Notes: generated by a model from the letters alone, not told the origin. 64,000 bases of DNA from Argopecten irradians (GCF_041381155.1 NC_091144.1:3703501-3767500); one strand, 5' to 3'; positions 31,601-45,570 are shown, numbered from the stretch's first letter. Numbers and translations are program-made.

Positions 31601-34600
31601 ACTATCAAGGTGGATCAGCTGGACAAGAAGGAGTAATAACATTATAATAATATGTCTACTATCAAGGTGGATCAGCTGGACAAGAAGGAGTAATAACATT
31701 ATGATAATATGTCTACTATCAAGGTGGATCAGCTGGACAAGAAGGAGTAATAACTTAATATGTCTACTATCAAGGTGGATCAGCTGGACAAGAAGGAGTA
31801 ATAACATTATGATAATATGTCTACTATCAAGGTGGATCAGCTGGACAAGAAGGAGTAATAACATTATAATATGTCTACTATCAAGGTGGATCAGCTGGAC
31901 AAGAAGGAGTAATAACATTATGTCTACTATCAAGGTGGATCAGCTGGACAAGAAGGAGTAATAACATTATGATAATATGTCTACTATCAAGGTGGATCAG
32001 CTGGACAAGAAGGAGTAATAACATTATGATAATATGTCTACTATCAAGGTGGATCAGCTGGACAAGAAGGAGTAATAACATTATGATAATATGTCTACTA
32101 TCAAGGTGGATCAGCTGGACAAGAAGGAGTAATAACATTATGATTATGTCTACTATCAAGGTGGATCAGCTGGACAAGAAGGAGTAATAACATTATGATA
32201 ATATGTCTGGACTATCAAGGTGGATCAGGTGATCAGCTGGACAAGAAGGAGTAATAACATTATGATAATATGTCTACTATCAAGGTGGATCAGCTGGACA
32301 AGAAGGAGTAATAACATTATGACAATATGTCTACTATCAAGGTGGATCAGCTGGACAAGAAGGAGTAATAACATTATAATAATATGTCTACTATCAAGGT
32401 GGATCAGCTGGACAAGAAGGAGTAATAACATTATGATAATATGTCTACTATCAAGGTGGATCAGCTGGACAAGGAGAAATAACATTATGATAATATGTCT
32501 ACTATCAAGGTGGATCAGCTGGACAAGGAGTAATAACATTATGACAATATGTCTACTATCAAGGTGGATCAGCTGGACAAGGAGAAATAAACATTATGAT
32601 ATTATGTCTACTATCAAGGTGGATCAGCTGGACAAGAAGGAGTAATAACATTATGATAATATGTCTACTATCAAGGTGGATCAGCTGGACAAGAAGGAGT
32701 AATAACATTATGATAATATGTCTACTATCAAGGTGGATCAGCTGGACAAGAAGGAGTAATAACATTATGATAATATGTCTACTATCAAGGTGGATCAGCT
32801 GGACAAGAAGGAGTAATAACATTATGATAATATGTCTACTATCAAGGTGGATCAGCTGGACAAGAAGGAGTAATAACATTATGACATATGTCTACTATCA
32901 AGGTGGATCAGGCTGGACAGCTGGACAAGAAGGAGTAATAACATTATGAAATATGTCTACTATCAAGGTGGATCAGCTGGACAAGAAGGAGTAATAACAT
33001 TATGATAATATGTCTACTATCAAGGTGGATCAGCTGGACAAGAAGGAGTAATAACATTATGATAATATATGTCTACTATCAAGGTGGATCAGCTGGACAA
33101 GAAGGAGTAATAACATTATGATAATATGTCTACTATCAAGGTGGATCAGCTGGACAAGAAGGAGTAATAACATTATGATAATATGTCTACTATCAAGGTG
33201 GATCAGCTGGACAAGAAGGAGTAATAACATTATGACAATATGTCTACTATCAAGGTGGATCAGCTGGACAAGAAGGAGTAATAACATTATGATAATATGT
33301 CTACTATCAAGGTGGATCAGCTGGACAAGAAGGAGTAATAACATTATGATAATATGTCTACTATCAAGGTGGATCAGCTGGACAAGAAGGAGTAATAACA
33401 TTATGATAATATGTCTACTATCAAGGTGGATCAGCTGGACAAGAAGGAGTAATAACATTATGATAATATGTCTACTATCAAGGTGGATCAGCTGGACAAG
33501 AAGGAGTAATAACATTATGATAATATGTCTACTATCAAGGTGGATCAGCTGGACAAGAAGGAGTAATAACATTATGAATAATATGTCTACTATCAAGGTG
33601 GATCAGCTGGACAAGAAGGAGTAATAACATTATGATAATATGTCTACTATCAAGGTGGATCAGCTGGACAAGAAGGAGTAATAACATTATGATAATATGT
33701 CTACTATCAAGGTGGATCAGCTGGACAAGAAGGAGTAATAACATTATGATAATATGTCTACTATCAAGGTGGATCAGCTGGACAAGAAGGAGTAATAACA
33801 TTATGATAATATGTCTACTATCAAGGTGGATCAGCTGGACAAGAAGGAGTAATAACATTATGATAATATGTCTACTATCAAGGTGGATCAGCTGGACAAG
33901 AAGGAGTAATAACATTATAATATGTCTACTATCAAGGTGGATCAGCTGGACAAGAAGGAGTAATAACATTATGATAATATGTCTACTATCAAGGTGGATC
34001 AGCTGGACAAGAAGGAGTAATAACATTATGATAATATGTCTACTATCAAGGTGGATCAGCTGGACAAGGAGTAATAACATTATGATAATATGTCTACTAT
34101 CAAGGTGGATCAGCTGGACAAGAAGGAGTAATAACATTATGATAATATGTCTACTATCAAGGTGGATCAGCTGGACAAGGAGAAATAACATTATGATAAT
34201 ATGTCTACTATCAAGGTGGATCAGCTGGACAAGAAGGAGTAATAACATTATGATAATATGTCTACTATCAAGGTGGATCAGCTGGACAAGAAGGAGTAAT
34301 AACATTATGATAATATGTCTACTATCAAGGTGGATCAGCTGGACAAGAAGGAGTAATAACATTATGATAATATGTCTACTATCAAGGTGGATCAGCTGGA
34401 CAAGAAGGAGTAATAACATTATGACAATATGTCTACTATCAAGGTGGATCAGCTGGACAAGAAGGAGTAATAACATTATGATAATATGTCTACTATCAAG
34501 GTGGATCAGCTGGACAAGAAGGAGTAATAACATTATGATAATATGTCTACTATCAAGGTGGATCAGCTGGACAAGAAGGAGTAATAACATTATGATAATA

Positions 34601-37600
34601 TGTCTACTATCAAGGTGGATCAGCTGGACAAGAAGGAGTAATAACATTATGATAATATGTCTACTATCAAGGTGGATCAGCTGGACAAGAAGGAGTAATA
34701 ACATTATGATAATATGTCTACTATCAAGGTGGATCAGCTGGACAAGAAGGAGTAATAACATTATGATAATATGTCTACTATCAAGGTGGATCAGCTGGAC
34801 AAGAAGGAGTAATAACATTATGATAATATGTCTACTATCAAGGTGGATCAGCTGGACAAGAAGGAGTAATAACATTATGATAATATGTCTACTATCAAGG
34901 TGGATCAGCTGGACAAGAAGGAGTAATAACATTATGATAATATGTCTACTATCAAGGTGGATCAGCTGGACAAGAAGGAGTAATAACATTATGTCTACTA
35001 TCAAGGTGGATCAGCTGGACAAGAAGGAGTAATAACATTATGTCTACTATCAAGGTGGATCAGCTGGACAAGAAGGAGTAATAACATTATGTCTACTATC
35101 AAGGTGGATCAGCTGGACAAGAAGGAGTAATAACATTATGTCTACTATCAAGGTGGATCAGCTGGACAAGAAGGAGTAATAACATTATGATAATATGTCT
35201 ACTATCAAGGTGGATCAGCTGGACAAGAAGGAGTAATAACATTATGATAATATGTCTACTATCAAGGTGGATCAGCTGGACAAGAAGGAGTAATAACATT
35301 ATGATAATATGTCTACTATCAAGGTGGATCAGCTGGACAAGAAGGAGTAATAACATTATGATAATATGTCTACTATCAAGGTGGATCAGCTGGACAAGAA
35401 GGAGTAATAACATTATGATAATATGTCTACTATCAAGGTGGATCAGCTGGACAAGAAGGAGTAATAACATTATGATAATATGTCTACTATCAAGGTGGAT
35501 CAGCTGGACAAGAAGGAGTAATAACATTATAATAATATGTCTACTATCAAGGTGGATCAGCTGGACAAGAAGGAGTAATAACATTATGACATATATGTCT
35601 ACATCAAGGTGATCTGGACAAGAATACTATGTCTACTATCAAGGTGGATCAGCTGGACAAGAAGGAGTAATAACATTATGATAATATGTCTACTATCAAG
35701 GTGGATCAGCTGGACAAGAAGTAATAACATTATGATAATATGTCTACTATCAAGGTGGATCAGCTGGACAAGAAGGAGTAATAACATTATGATAATATGT
35801 CTACTATCAAGGTGGATCAGCTGGACAAGAAGGAGTAATAACATTATGATAATATGTCTACTATCAAGGTGGATCAGCTGGACAAGAAGGAGTAATAACA
35901 TTATGATAATATGTCTACTATCAAGGTGGATCAGCTGGACAAGAAGGAGTAATAACATTATGATAATATGTCTACTATCAAGGTGGATCAGCTGGACAAG
36001 AAGGAGTAATAACATTATAATAATATGTCTACTATCAAGGTGGATCAGCTGGACAAGAAGGAGTAATAACATTATGATAATATGTCTACTATCAAGGTGG
36101 ATCAGCTGGACAAGAAGGAGTAATAACATTATGTCTACTATCAAGGTGGATCAGCTGGACAAGAAGGAGTAATAACATTATGATAATATGTCTACTATCA
36201 AGGTGGATCAGCTGGACAAGAAGGAGTAATAACATTATGATATGTCTACTATCAAGGTGGATCAGCTGGACAAGAAGGAGTAATAACATTATGTCAATAT
36301 GTCTACTATCAAGGTGGATCAGCTGGACAAGAAGGAGTAATAACATTATGATAATATGTCTACTATCAAGGTGGATCAGCTGGACAAGAAGGAGTAATAA
36401 CATTATGATAATATGTCTACTATCAAGGTGGATCAGCTGGACAAGAAGGAGTAATAACATTATATAATATGTCTACTATCAAGGTGGATCAGCTGGACAA
36501 GAAGGAGTAATAACATTATGATAATATGTCTACTATCAAGGTGGATCAGCTGGACAAGAAGGAGTAATAACATTATGTCTACTATCAAGGTGGATCAGCT
36601 GGACAAGAAGGAGTAATAACATATGATTGATAATATGTCTACTATCAAGGTGGATCAGCTGGACAAGAAGGAGTAATAACATTATGATAATATGTCTACT
36701 ATCAAGGTGGATCAGCTGGACAAGAAGGAGTAATAATATTATGATAATATGTCTACTATCAAGGTGGATCAGCTGGACAAGAAGGAGTAATAACATTATG
36801 ATAATATGTCTACTATCAAGGTGGATCAGCTGGACAAGAAGGAGTAATAACATTATGATAATATGTCTACTATCAAGGTGGATCAGCTGGACAAGAAGGA
36901 GTAATAACATTATGATAATATGTCTACTATCAAGGTGGATCAGCTGGACAAGAAGGAGTAATAACATTATGATAATATGTCTACTATCAAGGTGGATCAG
37001 CTGGACAAGAAGGAGTAATAACATTATGATAATATGTCTACTATCAAGGTGGATCAGCTGGACAAGAAGGAGTAATAACATTATGATAATATGTCTACTA
37101 TCAAGGTGGATCAGCTGGACAAGAAGGAGTAATAACATTATGATAATATGTCTACTATCAAGGTGGATCAGCTGGACAAGAAGGAGTAATAACATTATGA
37201 TAATATGTCTACTATCAAGGTGGATCAGCTGGACAAGAAGGAGTAATAACATTATGATAATATGTCTACTATCAAGGTGGATCAGCTGGACAAGAAGGAG
37301 TAATATCATTATGATGATATGTCTACTATCAAGGTGGATCAGCTGGACAAGAAGGAGTAATAACATTATGACAATATGTCTACTATCAAGGTGGATCAGC
37401 TGGACAAGAAGGAGAAATATATAATATGACAATATGTCTACTATCAAGGTGGATCAGCTGGACAAGAAGGAGTAATAACATTATGATAATATGTCTACTA
37501 TCAAGGTGGATCAGCTGGACAAGAAGGAGTAATAACATTATGATAATATGTCTACTATCAAGGTGGATCAGCTGGACAAGAAGGAGTAATAACATTATGT

Positions 37601-40005
37601 CTACTATCAAGGTGGATCAGCTGGACAAGAAGGAGTAATAACATTATGATAATATGTCTACTATCAAGGTGGATCAGCTGGACAAGAAGGAGTAATAACA
37701 TTATGATAATATGTCTACTATCAAGGTGGATCAGCTGGACAAGAAGGAGTAATAACATTATGATAATATGTCTACTATCAAGGTGGATCAGCTGGACAAG
37801 AAGGAGTAATAACATTATGATAATATGTCTACTATCAAGGTGGATCAGCTGGACAAGAAGGAGTAATAACATTATGATAATATGTCTACTATCAAGGTGG
37901 ATCAGCTGGACAAGAAGGAGTAATAACATTATGATAATATGTCTACTATCAAGGTGGATCAGCTGGACAAGAAGGAGTAATAACATTATGATAATATGTC
38001 TACTATCAAGGTGGATCAGCTGGACAAGAAGGAGTAATAAATTATGATAATATGTCTACTATCAAGGTGGATCAGCTGGACAAGAAGGAGTAATAACATT
38101 ATGATAATATGTCTACTATCAAGGTGGATCAGCTGGACAAGAAGGAGTAATAACATTATGATAATATGTCTACTATCAAGGTGGATCAGCTGGACAAGAA
38201 GGAGTAATAACATTATGATAATATGTCTACTATCAAGGTGGATCAGCTGGACAAGAAGGAGTAATAATTGAGTAATAACTATTATGGCAGATAATAATTA
38301 TGTAGTCTACTATCAAGGTGGATCAGCTGGACAAGAAGGAGTAATAACATTATGATAATATGTCTACTATCAAGGTGGATCAGCTGGACAAGAAGGAGTA
38401 ATAACATTATGATAATATGTCTACTATCAAGGTGGATCAGCTGGACAAGAAGGAGTAATAACATTATAATAATATGTCTACTATCAAGGTGGATCAGCTG
38501 GACAAGAAGGAGTAATAACATTATAATAATATGTCTACTATCAAGGTGGATCAGCTGGACAAGAAGGAGTAATAACATTATGATAATATGTCTACTATCA
38601 AGGTGGATCAGCTGGACAAGAAGGAGTAATAACATTATGATAATATGTCTACTATCAAGGTGGATCAGCTGGACAAGGAGTAATAACATTATGACAATAT
38701 GTCTACTATCAAGGTGGATCAGCTGGACAAGAAGGAGTAATAACATTATGACAATATGTCTACTATCAAGGTGGATCAGCTGGACAAGAAGGAGTAATAA
38801 CATTATGTCTACTATCAAGGTGGATCAGCTGGACAAGAAGGAGTAATAACATTATGATAATATGTCTACTATCAAGGTGGATCAGCTGGACAAGAAGGAG
38901 TAATAACATTATGACAATATGTCTACTATCAAGGTGGATCAGCTGGACAAGAAGGAGAAATAACATTATGACAATATGTCTACTATCAAGGTGGATCAGC
39001 TGGACAAGAAGGAGTAAATAACATTATGACAATATGTCTACTATCAAGGTGGATCAGCTGGACAAGGAGAGTAATAACATTATGACAATATGTCTACTAT
39101 CAAGGTGGATCAGCTGGACAAGGAGGAGTAATAACATTATGACAATATGTCTACTATCAAGGTGGATCAGCTGGACAAGAAGGAGTAATAACATTATGAT
39201 AATATGTCTACTATCAAGGTGGATCAGCTGGACAAGAAGGAGTAATAACATTATGATAATATGTCTACTATCAAGGTGGATCAGCTGGACAAGAAGGAGT
39301 AATAACATTATGATAAAATATGTCTACTATCAAGGTGGATCAGCTGGACAAGAAGGAGTAATAACATTATGAAATATGTCTACTATCAAGGTGGATCAGC
39401 TGGACAAGAAGGAGTAATAACATTATGAAATATGTCTACTATCAAGGTGGATCAGCTGGACAAGAAGGAGTAATAACATTATTAATATGTCTACTATCAA
39501 GGTGGATCAGCTGGACAAGAAGGAGTAATAACATTATGATAATATGTCTACTATCAAGGTGGATCAGCTGGACAAGAAGGAGTAATAACATTATGAAATA
39601 TGTCTACTATCAAGGTGGATCAGCTGGACAAGAAGGAGTAATAACATTATGACAATATGTCTACTATCAAGGTGGATCAGCTGGACAAGAAGGAGTAATA
39701 ACATTATGATAATATGTCTACTATCAAGGTGGATCAGCTGGACAAGAAGGAGTAATAACATTATGATTAATATGTCTACTATCAAGGTGGATCAGCTGGA
39801 CAAGAAGGAGTAATAACATTATGACAATATGTCTACTATCAAGGTGGATCAGCTGGACAAGAAGGATAATCATTAGAATAAGTAATCGGATCGCTGAAAA
39901 ATATAATAACATTATGTCTACATATCAAGGTGGATCAGCTGGACAAGAAGGAGTAATAACATTATGACAATATGTCTACTATCAAGGTGGATCAGCTGGA
40001 CAAGA
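28655..40005. repeat. 57-bp minisatellite, about 200 copies, 11.35 kb
   Basis: The 57-bp unit has a nearly invariant part (GTCTACTATCAAGGTGGATC, then AGCTGGACAAGAAGGAGTAA) and a short AT-rich part (TAACATTATGATAATAT) where most variation occurs (GATAAT, GACAAT, AATAAT, TATAT). A recurrent 49-bp form lacks 8 bp. Because 57 is 19 codons, long frames run on both strands (up to 489 codons at 33535-35004, minus). They break at the 49-bp units and are not genes. A shorter frame in each unit, MSTIKVDQLDKKE then TAA, is discussed in the findings. Confidence 0.97.
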
Positions 40006-40512
40006 TAACTAAGCTTCTTTTGATCCCTCTGACACTTTCTGCAATGGTTGATCATGACCGTGTGTCCTTTATGTGTTTAAAATGGGTCTGGCAATATAAT
40101 GTTGAAAGGTATTTAAGACACCTTTGACTGTTTTTACTGATTTCCACATTAATTTTCGACGTTTATTTACGCCAGTGCAGTCCTTTTTAGATTGATAATT
40201 TCAATGTATCGCGCTTTCGTATTAAGAATTTAGACAGAACGTTTTGTAAGATTGTAAAACGAAAGGACAGTTCAAATGCCGTGGCTTGTCGGAGACGACG
40301 ATATTGACCTGGCGTTGAAAGTGGGTGAGTGAAATACATGTTCCTGTATATATCCCCACAAATTATCATTGTCATCCCAATACAGCTGATGAAATACATA
40401 CAAACTTTCACATAGACCGGTTTAGTAGTATGTGTGACGATTACTTGGATTTGGATGCAGCAAGTTGTATAATAGATTATAACCTGACCCTATAACATCC
40501 TGACATCTATTC
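40006..40512. other. Unique sequence between two arrays
   Basis: Non-repetitive. The minus-strand frame at 40187-40411 has no known domain. A possible small first exon on the plus strand (40276-40324) is listed separately. Confidence 0.5.
40276..40324 (+). CDS. Candidate first coding exon (very tentative)
   Basis: ATG followed by MPWLVGDDDIDLALKV and a strong donor G|GTGAGT. Base composition is richer in G and C than the surroundings, with coding-like third positions. No following exon was found: the next 9 kb is mostly tandem repeats. It could equally be chance. I do not recognise the peptide. Confidence 0.2.
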
Positions 40513-43403
40513 TGGAGAGGACAGCCGTGGTCTGTGGAGAGGAAAGCCGTGGTCTGTGGAGAGGACAGCCGTGGTCGTGGTCTGTGTGGTCTGTGGAGAG
40601 GAAGCCGTGGTCTGTGGAGAGGACAGCCGTGGTCTGTGGAGAGGACAGCCGTGGTCTGTGGAGAGGACAGCTGTGGAGAGACGTGGTCTGTGGAGAGGAC
40701 AGCCGTGGTCTGTGGAGAACGTGGTCTGTGGAGAGGAAGCCGTGGTCTGTGGAGAGGACAGCCGTGGTCTGTGGAGAGGACAGCTGTGGTCTGTGGAGAG
40801 GACAGCCGTGGTCTGTGGAGAGGACAGCCGTGGTCTGTGGAGAGGACAGCCGTGGTCTGTGGAGAGGACAGCCGTGGTCTGTGGAGAGGACAGCCGTGGT
40901 CTGTGGAGAGGTCGTGGTCTGTGGAGAGGACAGCCGTGGTCTGTGGAGAGGACAGTCGTGGTCTGTGGAGAGAGGAAGCCGTGGTCTGTGGAGAGGACAG
41001 CCGTGGTCTGTGGAGAGGACAGCCGTGGTCTGTGGAGAGGACAGCCGTGGTCTGTGGAGAGGACAGCCGTGGTCTGTGGAGAGGACAGCCGTGGTCTGTG
41101 GAGAGGACAGCCGTGGTCTGTGGAGAGGACAGCCGTGGTCTGTGGAGAGGACAGCCGTGGTCTGTGGAGAGGACAGCCGTGGTCTGTGGAGAGGACAGCC
41201 GTGGTCTGTGGAGAGGACAGCCGTGGTCTGTGGAGAGGACAGCCGTGGTCTGTGGAGAGGACAGCCGTGGTCTGTGGAGAGGACAGCCGTGGTCTGTGGA
41301 GAGGACAGCCGTGGTCTGTGGAGAGGACAGCTGTGGTCTGTGGAGAGGACAGCCGTGGTCTGTGGAGAGGACAGCCGTGGTCTGTGGAGAGGACAGCCGT
41401 GGTCTGTGGAGAGGACAGCCGTGGTCTGTGGAGAGGACAGCTGTGGTCTGTGGAGAGGACAGCCGTGGTCTGTGGAGAGGACAGCCGTGGTCTGTGGAGA
41501 GACAGGTCAGCAGCTGGTCTGTGGAGAGGACAGCCGTGGTCTGTGGAGAGGACAGCCGTGGTCTGTGGAGAGGACAGCCGTGGTCTGTGGAGAGGACAGC
41601 CGTGGTCTGTGGAGAGGACAGCTGTGGTCTGTGGAGAGGACAGCCGTGGTCTGTGGAGAGGACAGCCGTGGTCTGTGGAGAGGACAGCCGTGGTCTGTGG
41701 AGAGGACAGCCGTGGTCTGTGGAGAGGACAGCCGTGGTCTGTGGAGAGGACAGCTGTGGTCTGTGGAGAGGACAGCCGTGGTCTGTGGAGAGGACAGCCG
41801 TGGTCTGTGGAGAGGACAGCCGTGGTCTGTGGAGAGGACAGCCGTGGTCTGTGGAGAGGACAGCTGTGGTCTGTGGAGAGGACAGCCGTGGTCTGTGGAG
41901 AGGACAGCCGTGGTCTGTGGAGAGGACAGCCGTGGTCTGTGGAGAGGACAGCTGTGGTCTGTGGAGAGGAAAGCCGTGGTCTGTGGAGAGGACAGCCGTG
42001 GTCTGTGGAGAGGACAGCCGTGGTCTGTGGAGAGCGTGGTCTGTGGAGAGGACAGCTGTGGTCTGTGGAGAGGACAGCCGTGGTCTGTGGAGGAGAGGAC
42101 AGCCGTGGTCTGTGGAGAGGACGACAGTCCGTGGTCTGTGGAGAGGACAGCCGTGGTCTGTGGAGAGGACAGCCGTGGTCTGTGGAGAGGACAGCCGTGG
42201 TCTGTGGAGAGGTCGTGGTCTGTGGAGAGGACAGCCGTGGTCTGTGGAGAGGACAGCCGTGGTCTGTGGAGAGGACAGCCGTGGTCTGTGGAGAGGACAG
42301 CGTGGTCTGTGGAGAGGACAGCCGTGGTCTGTGGAGAGGACAGCCGTGGTCTGTGGAGAGGACAGCCGTGGTCTGTGGAGAGGACAGCCGTGGTCTGTGG
42401 AGAGGACAGCCGTGGTCTGTGGAGAGGACAGCCGTGGTCTGTGGAGAGGACAGCGTGGTCTGTGGAGAGGACAGCCGTGGTCTGTGGAGAGGACAGCCGT
42501 GGTCTGTGGAGAGGACAGCCGTGGTCTGTGGAGAGGACAGCCGTGGTCTGTGGAGAGGACAGCCGTGGTCTGTGGAGAGGACAGCCGTGGTCTGTGGAGA
42601 GGACAGCCGTGGTCTGTGAGAGACAGCGTGGTCTGTGGAGAGGACAGCCGTGGTCTGTGGAGAGGACAGCCGTGGTCTGTGGAGAGGACAGCCGTGGTCT
42701 GTGGAGAGGACAGCCGTGGTCTGTGGAGAGGACAGCCGTGGTCTGTGGAGAGGACAGCCGTGGTCTGTGGAGAGGTCTGTGGAGAGGACAGCCGTGGTCT
42801 GTGGAGAGGACAGCCGTGGTCTGTGGAGAGGACAGCCGTGGTCTGTGGAGAGGACAGCCGTGGTCTGTGGAGAGGACAGCCGTGGTCTGTGGAGAGGACA
42901 GCCGTGGTCTGTGGAGAGGACAGCCGTGGTCTGTGGAGAGGACAGCCGTGGTCTGTGGAGAGGACAGCCGTGGTCTGTGGAGAGGACAGCCGTGGTCTGT
43001 GGAGAGGACAGCCGTGGTCTGTGGAGAGGACAGCCGTGGTCTGTGGAGAGGACAGCCGTGGTCTGTGGAGAGGACAGCCGTGGTCTGTGGAGAGGACAGC
43101 CGTGGTCTGTGGAGAGGACAGCCGTGGTCTGTGGAGAGGACAGCCGTGGTCTGTGGAGAGGACAGCCGTGGTCTGTGGAGAGGACAGCCGTGGTCTGTGG
43201 AGAGGACAGCCGTGGTCTGTGGAGAGGACAGCCGTGGTCTGTGGAGAGGACAGCCGTGGTCTGTGGAGAGGACAGCCGTGGTCTGTGGAGAGGAAAGCCG
43301 TGGTCTGTGGAGAGGACAGCCGTGGTCTGTGGAGAGGACAGCTGTGGTCTGTGGAGAGGACAGCTGTGGTCTGTGGAGAGGACAGCTGTGGTCTGTGGTC
43401 TGT
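40513..43403. repeat. 22-bp GC-rich minisatellite, about 131 copies
   Basis: The unit is GGTCTGTGGAGAGGACAGC followed by CGT. It contrasts sharply with the AT-rich flanks. The unit has no stop codon in any frame, so three overlapping plus-strand frames of up to ~979 codons (40527-43460, 40534-43473, 40556-42619) and open minus frames result. They are artefacts unless transcription is shown. The commonest variant is GCCGTGG to GCTGTGG; rarer ones lose a few bases. Confidence 0.97.
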
Positions 43404-43529
43404 AAACAGTTACAGTACTGCCAACATTATAATAATGACATCTACAGTGCAGTCAAATGAGGTCAGACCATGAAGCCAAGTTGTGATTTACAATTTCATT
43501 TCACATTTGTTAACTGATATTGATTACTG

Positions 43530-43860
43530 TAAAGAATTTAACAGTGCTACAAGTAATTGTAAAGTGATTTCTGCAGGTATGTTCCCATCTAAATATACAT
43601 AAGGCATAAAAAACAAGAATTTTACAATGTTACTAGTAATTGTAAAGTGATTTCTGCAGGTCTGTTCCCATCTAAACATACATAACGCATAAAAATCAAG
43701 AATTTCACAGTTTTACTAGTAATTGTAAGGTGATTTCTGCAGGTATGTTCCCATCTAAACATACATAAGGCATAAAAAGCAAGAATTTTACAATGTTACT
43801 AGTAATTGTAAAGTGATTTCTGCAGGTATGCTCCATTTTAACATACATAAGGCAGACTTA
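43530..43860. repeat. 83-bp tandem repeat, four copies
   Basis: GTGATTTCTGCAGG recurs at 43564, 43647, 43730 and 43813, exactly 83 bp apart. Each unit also has TTCCCATCTAAACATACATA and TTACTAGTAATTGTAA. The last unit is degraded. Confidence 0.95.
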
Positions 43861-45570
43861 ACAGTCTAAAAGAGTCGTTTCCCTTTGTATTATCAGGTGT
43901 TCTTTGCTTAGAATCCATGTAAAACAATTCCAACCATCAGATGTTTGCAATTCAATGTCTAATTTTGCACTTCCCATCGTACATTGTGCAGACTAACATT
44001 ACTCTATTTTTGGCGCTTGGATTGTAGAACTGCGCAGCGAGTATATGGTATATGGTTTAGAATGTTGCTAACATTTATGATATGACATAGTGTGAGCTAC
44101 ATTGTATTTAATGTTTTTATTAAAATATCTTCAAGGAAAACAACTTATTTTACATTACACAAAATATTTCTGAAAAAAAGTCTAAAAAATTATATAAGCA
44201 GCGTGTTTATACTCCGTTGTATAATACATGTATACAATGAAAACGAATGTTGTGATGCTATAAAAGTTCACTTTGGTTCTACATTCTATAGGTAAAGTAC
44301 GAAATACAAACGTCCTATATAGTACTTTTGATTAATTGATTAGTACGTTTGTATGTCAAAAAGTCATATAGGAATAGGGGTCATTCTTTTACATTCGAAC
44401 TTAGTCGTCAGTTTATCAATGGACCTTTCATTATCATTGCATTTTTACATATAATGATCAAAATGAACTGACATGAAACTGCACACATCTACCCGAAACA
44501 AACTGTCTACTCACAATGTTGATAAATACCTGAGAACAATGCCCGCCCACCTGTGAGACATACCTTGATGTACCTGTATGTGTAACACACCTTGATCGTA
44601 CATTTTTATCACCTGTATCACAAACCACTCACCACACCCGTTCGCTCTGTCTGTTAAATAACAGTTAACTTATTTTTTATAAATAATACCACTATTATAT
44701 TGCCCAGTAGAACAGGGGCCATTTAGAACATCACGATACCGTTACAGCCTGCGCTATGATTACACCTGGTTCGTTATAACTAACTTCTGATACAGAGATT
44801 AAAATGTGAGCCTTGTGTTCGGTTCCGGAAGGACAGTCCCGTCCCTGCATGGTATATTACATATTAAGATTAATCTAAACGTAATTCTGTACTGGCGGTT
44901 TTTTTTCGTTCCTTCCTTATCAGAAATTTTATCTAATATCACATCAAATATGAATGTTTGATTTTATATCGATATGATCTATCTAAGTGAGTTCACTTTT
45001 TGTTTACGTTGTCAAACCGATATATTAGTCAACAGGTTTTGGACCTTGATAAAAAAAAATTCGTGGAATCCAGGATGTTTTGTAAATAAATGCTTAACGT
45101 CGTGATGTTTACCGATTGATTCAGCTGAATACACTGTGAGTTATCACAAACATGCCACTACTACAAAATATATTTATGCGATGTCTTATAAATAAACTAA
45201 CATATTGGAATGATAAATGAAAATATCAGAACAAATAAATCAAATACAGTACGAATCACCTGAATAACTAATCTATGGAAATCGCGAAAAACGTTAGACA
45301 AAGGAAGCTTTCACAAGTAAACTTAATGTGGAAAATGGTGAGCGGCAACAGAAAAAAAGCATAAAACATATAAACTTTGTATAGAAGTGAAAAGTTCTGA
45401 ATGTTTCTTGATTTGATTTACTTCATAGGAATGTGGTCCTTAAGGGTTCTGTTGCCTCAGAGTTGAAATATATAGCATATAAGAAATACATACCAGTCGA
45501 CACTACAAGCTACTTCATAATCGATAACTACATGTACCTTGGTTAATATACCGTATTTGATTGTTTAACC
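43861..45570. other. No gene seen
   Basis: AT-rich non-repetitive sequence. The frame at 44092-44295 has no domain. A short inverted repeat (TACAAACGT / ACGTTTGTA) lies at about 44307-44352. Confidence 0.5.

Noticed and set aside
28491-40000. Many long Leu-rich (MLLLLLVQLIHLDSR) and Arg/Trp-rich open frames on both strands, up to 489 codons
   Set aside because: They are translations of the 57-bp repeat, whose length is 19 codons. They end at every 49-bp unit and exist on both strands at once.
40527-43473. Three overlapping ~690-979-codon plus-strand ORFs
   Set aside because: They encode the same peptide period in different frames of a stop-free 22-bp repeat. No splice sites, domains or conserved start were seen. 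Kept only as a finding.
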